DNA from: CAYXRK01 sp964467615
GTDB taxonomy: Bacteria > Hydrogenedentota > Hydrogenedentia > Hydrogenedentales > GCA-2746185
Direction: 5' to 3'
Length of the DNA: 8,463 nucleotides
NCBI GenBank assembly: GCA_964467615.1
Contig: CAYXRK010000202.1
Coordinates: 1 to 8,463 of the forward strand
Shown here: piece after piece, positions 6,580 to 8,463 of the stretch
How the letters are laid out: every line of letters starts with the position of its first letter
Position numbering within the stretch: the stretch's first letter is position 1
Position numbers and translations under genes: made by a program
Notes under the pieces: generated by a model
Told to the model about the DNA's origin: nothing
Database searches by the model: none
What the model saw: the letters and a program-made list of their open reading frames with translations, nothing else

Positions 6580-7565
6580 AGCTTAGCGAGGGCCGCGAGG
6601 GTTTCGTCATGCAGGACGCCGTTGGTCGCGCATACGCCGCTGTTCGCGGACAGTGTTCTACCGCGCGAGAAATCGAGCGGCTTTCCCGCTAGGTCGGTGA
6701 CGCGGCCGCCTGCTTCTTCGACGACAATGGCGCCCGCGGCCTGGTCCCAGATCATTTCCCTGTAGTCCGGCTGCTTGGGCGAGAGCAGGCGGAGGAGCAG
6801 TTCTCCCGCGCCCGAGGCGAGCAGCGCGTATTTGGCCTGGCTGTCGAGCGCGACCGGGGGTGCTTCAATGCCTACCGCGCGCGAAAACGATTCGAGTTCG
6901 TCGACGTTGGTGTGTGACGAGACATACGAGCGCAACACCCGCGCGCGCTTGATATCGGATATCTTGGAGACGCGCAGCGGAACGAGCGTTTCGGCGCCGT
7001 TCAGCGGCATTGCGCCCGCGCCACTACCCCGCACGGCAACGGCAATGGCCCCGCTGGACGGCGCGGCGGAAGCGCAATCGCTGGAGAGGTTCGGACAGCC
7101 AAGTACGCCAAGCACGACGCGGCCATTCTCAATGAGGGCCAAGGCAATCGCGTATTGATCGCCGCGCAGGTATCCCTTCGTGCCGTCGATCGGGTCGAGC
7201 GTCCAGAAGCGTTCGCAGGGGGCCGATGCGCCGATGTCGATCCAATCGAGTACCGCGCCAGCTTCGGCATTGCCGGCATCGTTCTTGACGAAATCCACGA
7301 CGAGTCCGCGAAGCTCGGCGTTGGCATCGTTGCGAAGTTCGGCCGCGCCCTCTTCGCCCACGAGCACGGCGTGCGGAAAGGCGTCGACCAAACGCTTCGC
7401 GACGATGGCCTGACAGGCGAAATCGGCGACGGTCACGGGCGACGTGTCCTGCTTCGTTAGCTTCGCCATTTTCAATTGTTCTTGGATCGCGCGGGCGCCG
7501 TTGGAGGCGGCGCGCACGGCCGCGACCGCGAAGCGAAGTTCGGGGAGAGAAAGATCGATGTTCAT
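6576..7565 (-). CDS. 3'(2'),5'-bisphosphate nucleotidase (HAL2-type PAP phosphatase)
   Basis: This enzyme is predicted to remove the 3' phosphate from 3'-phosphoadenosine 5'-phosphate (PAP) and possibly PAPS, a by-product of sulfate assimilation and sulfotransfer that inhibits RNA-degrading enzymes. It has 329 residues in the Li-sensitive, Mg-dependent inositol monophosphatase superfamily. Metal-binding motifs are VGEEG (69-73), LDPIDGTKGYLRGDQYAIAL (123-142) and WDQAAGAIVVEEAGG (273-287). The IDGTKG..RG.QYA.AL form is the HAL2/SAL1 signature and differs from plain inositol monophosphatases; E. coli CysQ is a functional analogue. The chosen start is ATG at 7565-7563 because AAGGA (7575-7579) sits 9 nt upstream; an in-frame GTG at 7571 would be only 3 nt from it. 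The stop codon lies within the end of ispA. Exact substrate (PAP, PAPS or inositol polyphosphate) is inferred. Confidence 0.92.
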   Translation of the reverse strand: MNIDLSLPELRFAVAAVRAASNGARAIQEQLKMAKLTKQDTSPVTVADFACQAIVAKRLVDAFPHAVLVGEEGAAELRNDANAELRGLVVDFVKNDAGNAEAGAVLDWIDIGASAPCERFWTLDPIDGTKGYLRGDQYAIALALIENGRVVLGVLGCPNLSSDCASAAPSSGAIAVAVRGSGAGAMPLNGAETLVPLRVSKISDIKRARVLRSYVSSHTNVDELESFSRAVGIEAPPVALDSQAKYALLASGAGELLLRLLSPKQPDYREMIWDQAAGAIVVEEAGGRVTDLAGKPLDFSRGRTLSANSGVCATNGVLHDETLAALAKL

Positions 7566-7574
7566 TGACACAGG

Positions 7575-7579
7575 TCCTT
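7575..7579 (-). promoter_or_regulatory. Ribosome binding site that decides the nucleotidase start
   Basis: The minus strand reads AAGGA followed by 9 nt and then ATG (7565-7563). The alternative in-frame GTG at 7571-7569 lies only 3 nt after this site, too close for normal initiation. Confidence 0.65.
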
Positions 7580-7591
7580 GCGTGCGGGAAA

Positions 7592-7604
7592 CGATACGGT
7601 ATCG
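7592..7604. promoter_or_regulatory. Short perfect inverted repeat upstream of the nucleotidase gene (possible operator)
   Basis: CGATAC-G-GTATCG is a perfect 6-bp inverted repeat with a single-base centre, 27 nt upstream of the nucleotidase ATG. The size and position suit a dimeric regulator's binding site, but no regulator gene lies nearby, and a 13-nt palindrome could be chance. No clear -35/-10 pair is visible around it. Confidence 0.3.
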
Positions 7605-7613
7605 AGATCAATG

Positions 7614-7629
7614 AGCGCTACGTAGCGCT
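7614..7629. repeat. Perfect 16-nt palindrome AGCGCTACGTAGCGCT
   Basis: This is a self-complementary 16-mer with no loop, lying in the noncoding stretch between the DUF1330 and nucleotidase genes. It is followed 2 nt later by a second inverted repeat at 7632-7648. Together with 7592-7604 these form three inverted repeats within 57 nt. They could be a cruciform, a transcribed structured leader on the minus strand, or part of a dispersed intergenic repeat. The remainder of 7566-7794 holds nothing I can identify. Confidence 0.55.
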
Positions 7630-7631
7630 TG

Positions 7632-7648
7632 GCCCCTGCTTTTGGGGC
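7632..7648. repeat. Inverted repeat GCCCC-N7-GGGGC
   Basis: GCCCC (7632-7636) and GGGGC (7644-7648) enclose the loop TGCTTTT. On the minus strand this is a short, stable GC hairpin with an AAAAGCA loop. No T-tract follows on that strand, so it is not a standard intrinsic terminator for the DUF1330 gene, although it lies about 150 nt downstream of that gene's stop. Confidence 0.45.
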
Positions 7649-7794
7649 GTTCCAATGACGCGGGAGCGTGAACTATCGCAGGCTTGAAACTTGCAGGGGT
7701 ATCAGTTCGGGTCCCGGTTGACAGCCGTGGAGGCCCGAAATGACGGAGTTGGAGCGGCCGAAGTTTTTAGCGCGCAATTCAAGAACTGCCGCGA

Positions 7795-8154
7795 TCATGC
7801 TCCCTGTTGTTGGTGGACGGCGTAGTTCACTTGGCCTTCGAGGCCCGCGTCGCGGTGTTTGTGAATCGCTTGGTACTCGGGCATCGACGCCATTTTTATC
7901 AGGGCCTGGGGATTGGGATATTCGGCGAGGGCGACTGCGTCCCAATCGGCGTTGCCGATGAAGCAGTAGCGGGCTTCTCCGGCGAAGAGCACGCGGCCAC
8001 CGACGGCGGCCAAGAGCGGCTGCACGGCGGCGGCGTATTTCGCGTATTCCTCACGGCCTCCGTTGGGCTTGAATTTGAGCAGGTTCACCATCACGATCGG
8101 CCCGCCGAAGTCGGTATTCAAAAAGCCTTGAATCTGTTCGGGCGTGGGCTGCAT
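7795..8154 (-). CDS. DUF1330 domain protein
   Basis: This gene encodes a 119-residue protein of the DUF1330 family, small ferredoxin-like alpha/beta proteins that dimerise like the dimeric alpha/beta-barrel (ABM-type) proteins. No reaction is established for the family. Recognisable parts are GGPIVMVNLLKFKP (17-30), the EEYAKYAAAVQPLLAAVGGR stretch (35-54), an edge strand with FAGEARYCFIG (57-67), WDAVALAEYPNPQALIKMAS (71-90) and the FMxxxEYQ-like segment MPEYQAIHKHRDAGLEG (91-107). The chosen start is ATG at 8154-8152, with GCGGAAA about 10 nt upstream; the frame stays open further upstream but that part is low-complexity, Arg-rich and overlaps the upstream reading frame. The stop TGA overlaps an ATG that begins a 41-codon frame with no family resemblance. 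The gene follows the truncated frame at 8118-8417 on the same strand. Confidence 0.85.
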   Translation of the reverse strand: MQPTPEQIQGFLNTDFGGPIVMVNLLKFKPNGGREEYAKYAAAVQPLLAAVGGRVLFAGEARYCFIGNADWDAVALAEYPNPQALIKMASMPEYQAIHKHRDAGLEGQVNYAVHQQQGA

Positions 8155-8417
8155 GGCATTGATTTCCGCGCGTTCACAATTCTGTTGCCGCGCTGCTCGA
8201 TGCGTTGTTGGCTGCCGACGAAGGTGTTCGCCGGCTGGCCATTGGACTCTGCGAAGACGACTTCCCAGAGGCCGCGCAAGTCCGGCGCGCCTTCGACGAG
8301 CGGTTCCGTGCAACCGTCGAGCACCGGGGCGGGCATCGTCTTCCAGAATCCTTCGGGCGTGTGCGCGACGGGGATGTCGTCCGCGTTTAGCTTTTTTCTT
8401 AGTTGTGGTTGAGCCAA
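8118..8417 (-). pseudogene. N-terminal half of a small beta-barrel-like (lipocalin-like?) protein, probably truncated
   Basis: The frame encodes at most 99 residues from a TTG at 8417-8415. Residues 1-80 look like real protein: LRKKLNADDIPVAHTPEGFW (6-25), then APDLRGLWEV (44-53) and QQRIEQRGNRIV (70-81). The DLRGLW...QRIEQ.GNRIV pattern resembles the first strands of a lipocalin-type barrel, in which many more strands would be expected. Instead, the last 18 residues (NARKSMPCSP... onward) are read in the wrong frame across the start of the DUF1330 gene, overlapping it by 37 nt. The simplest reading is a deletion that removed the C-terminal half. The TTG start lacks a clear ribosome site, and the frame is open to the window edge, so the true start could lie outside. 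Family assignment is tentative; a short genuine protein cannot be excluded. Confidence 0.5.
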
Positions 8418-8463
8418 GGGTGTATCGTTACGGCGGAACGTAGAAATCCTTTTACGTGAAAAT

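Noticed and set aside
7632..7648. Intrinsic terminator for the DUF1330 transcript
   Set aside because: The hairpin is short, about 150 nt beyond the stop codon, and lacks a following T-tract on the minus strand.
7690..7730. tRNA-like T-arm (GTTCGGGTCCCGG)
   Set aside because: The GTTCGGxTC resemblance stands alone; no matching acceptor, D or anticodon arms could be drawn around it.
7673..7798. 41-codon minus-strand frame whose ATG overlaps the DUF1330 stop
   Set aside because: The ATGA overlap is attractive, but the product has no recognisable motif and the end crosses an apparently noncoding stretch; there is too little support to call it a gene.

Overview
The window is compact, GC-rich bacterial chromosome with seven complete protein genes, one partial gene at the left edge and one apparently damaged reading frame at the right edge. 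I see no rRNA, tRNA, CRISPR array or insertion sequence. The isoprenoid and exonuclease VII genes are bacterial housekeeping genes. The GxxExxY protein flanked by ACCACGAA-type palindromes is a combination I associate from memory with large environmental genomes of the Planctomycetota, Verrucomicrobiota, Hydrogenedentota and similar groups. That lineage guess is inference and weak.

Layout: (1) 1-1350, minus strand: an Old Yellow Enzyme-type flavin oxidoreductase whose 3' end runs off the window. (2) 1351-1443: a short divergent intergenic region. (3) 1444-3333, plus: a multi-pass GT39/PMT-type membrane glycosyltransferase with a soluble C-terminal region. (4) 3351-3933: a cassette-like unit in which a GxxExxY-family PD-(D/E)xK gene (3418-3810, minus) lies between two copies of the same imperfect palindrome (3351-3417 and 3872-3933). 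(5) 3976-6579, plus: a tight operon xseA-xseB-ispA, with gaps of 7 nt and then a 1-nt stop/start overlap. (6) 6576-7565, minus: a HAL2-type 3'(2'),5'-bisphosphate nucleotidase that converges on ispA and overlaps its stop codon by 4 nt. (7) 7566-7794: a noncoding stretch with three closely spaced inverted repeats. (8) 7795-8154, minus: a DUF1330 protein. (9) 8118-8417, minus: what looks like the N-terminal half of a small beta-barrel-like protein, broken where the DUF1330 gene begins.

How the genes fit together: XseA and XseB are the two subunits of exonuclease VII, and IspA makes the C15 (or longer) prenyl diphosphate used for quinones and for the undecaprenyl carrier. xseA-xseB-ispA is a widespread bacterial gene order. 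The flanking genes (oxidoreductase, glycosyltransferase, bisphosphate nucleotidase, DUF1330) show no obvious pathway link to it. The most unusual item is the palindrome-flanked GxxExxY gene, which resembles a small mobile or formerly mobile unit inserted immediately upstream of xseA. Its right-hand palindrome ends about 30 nt before a TACAAT box that would give xseA a leaderless or nearly leaderless mRNA.
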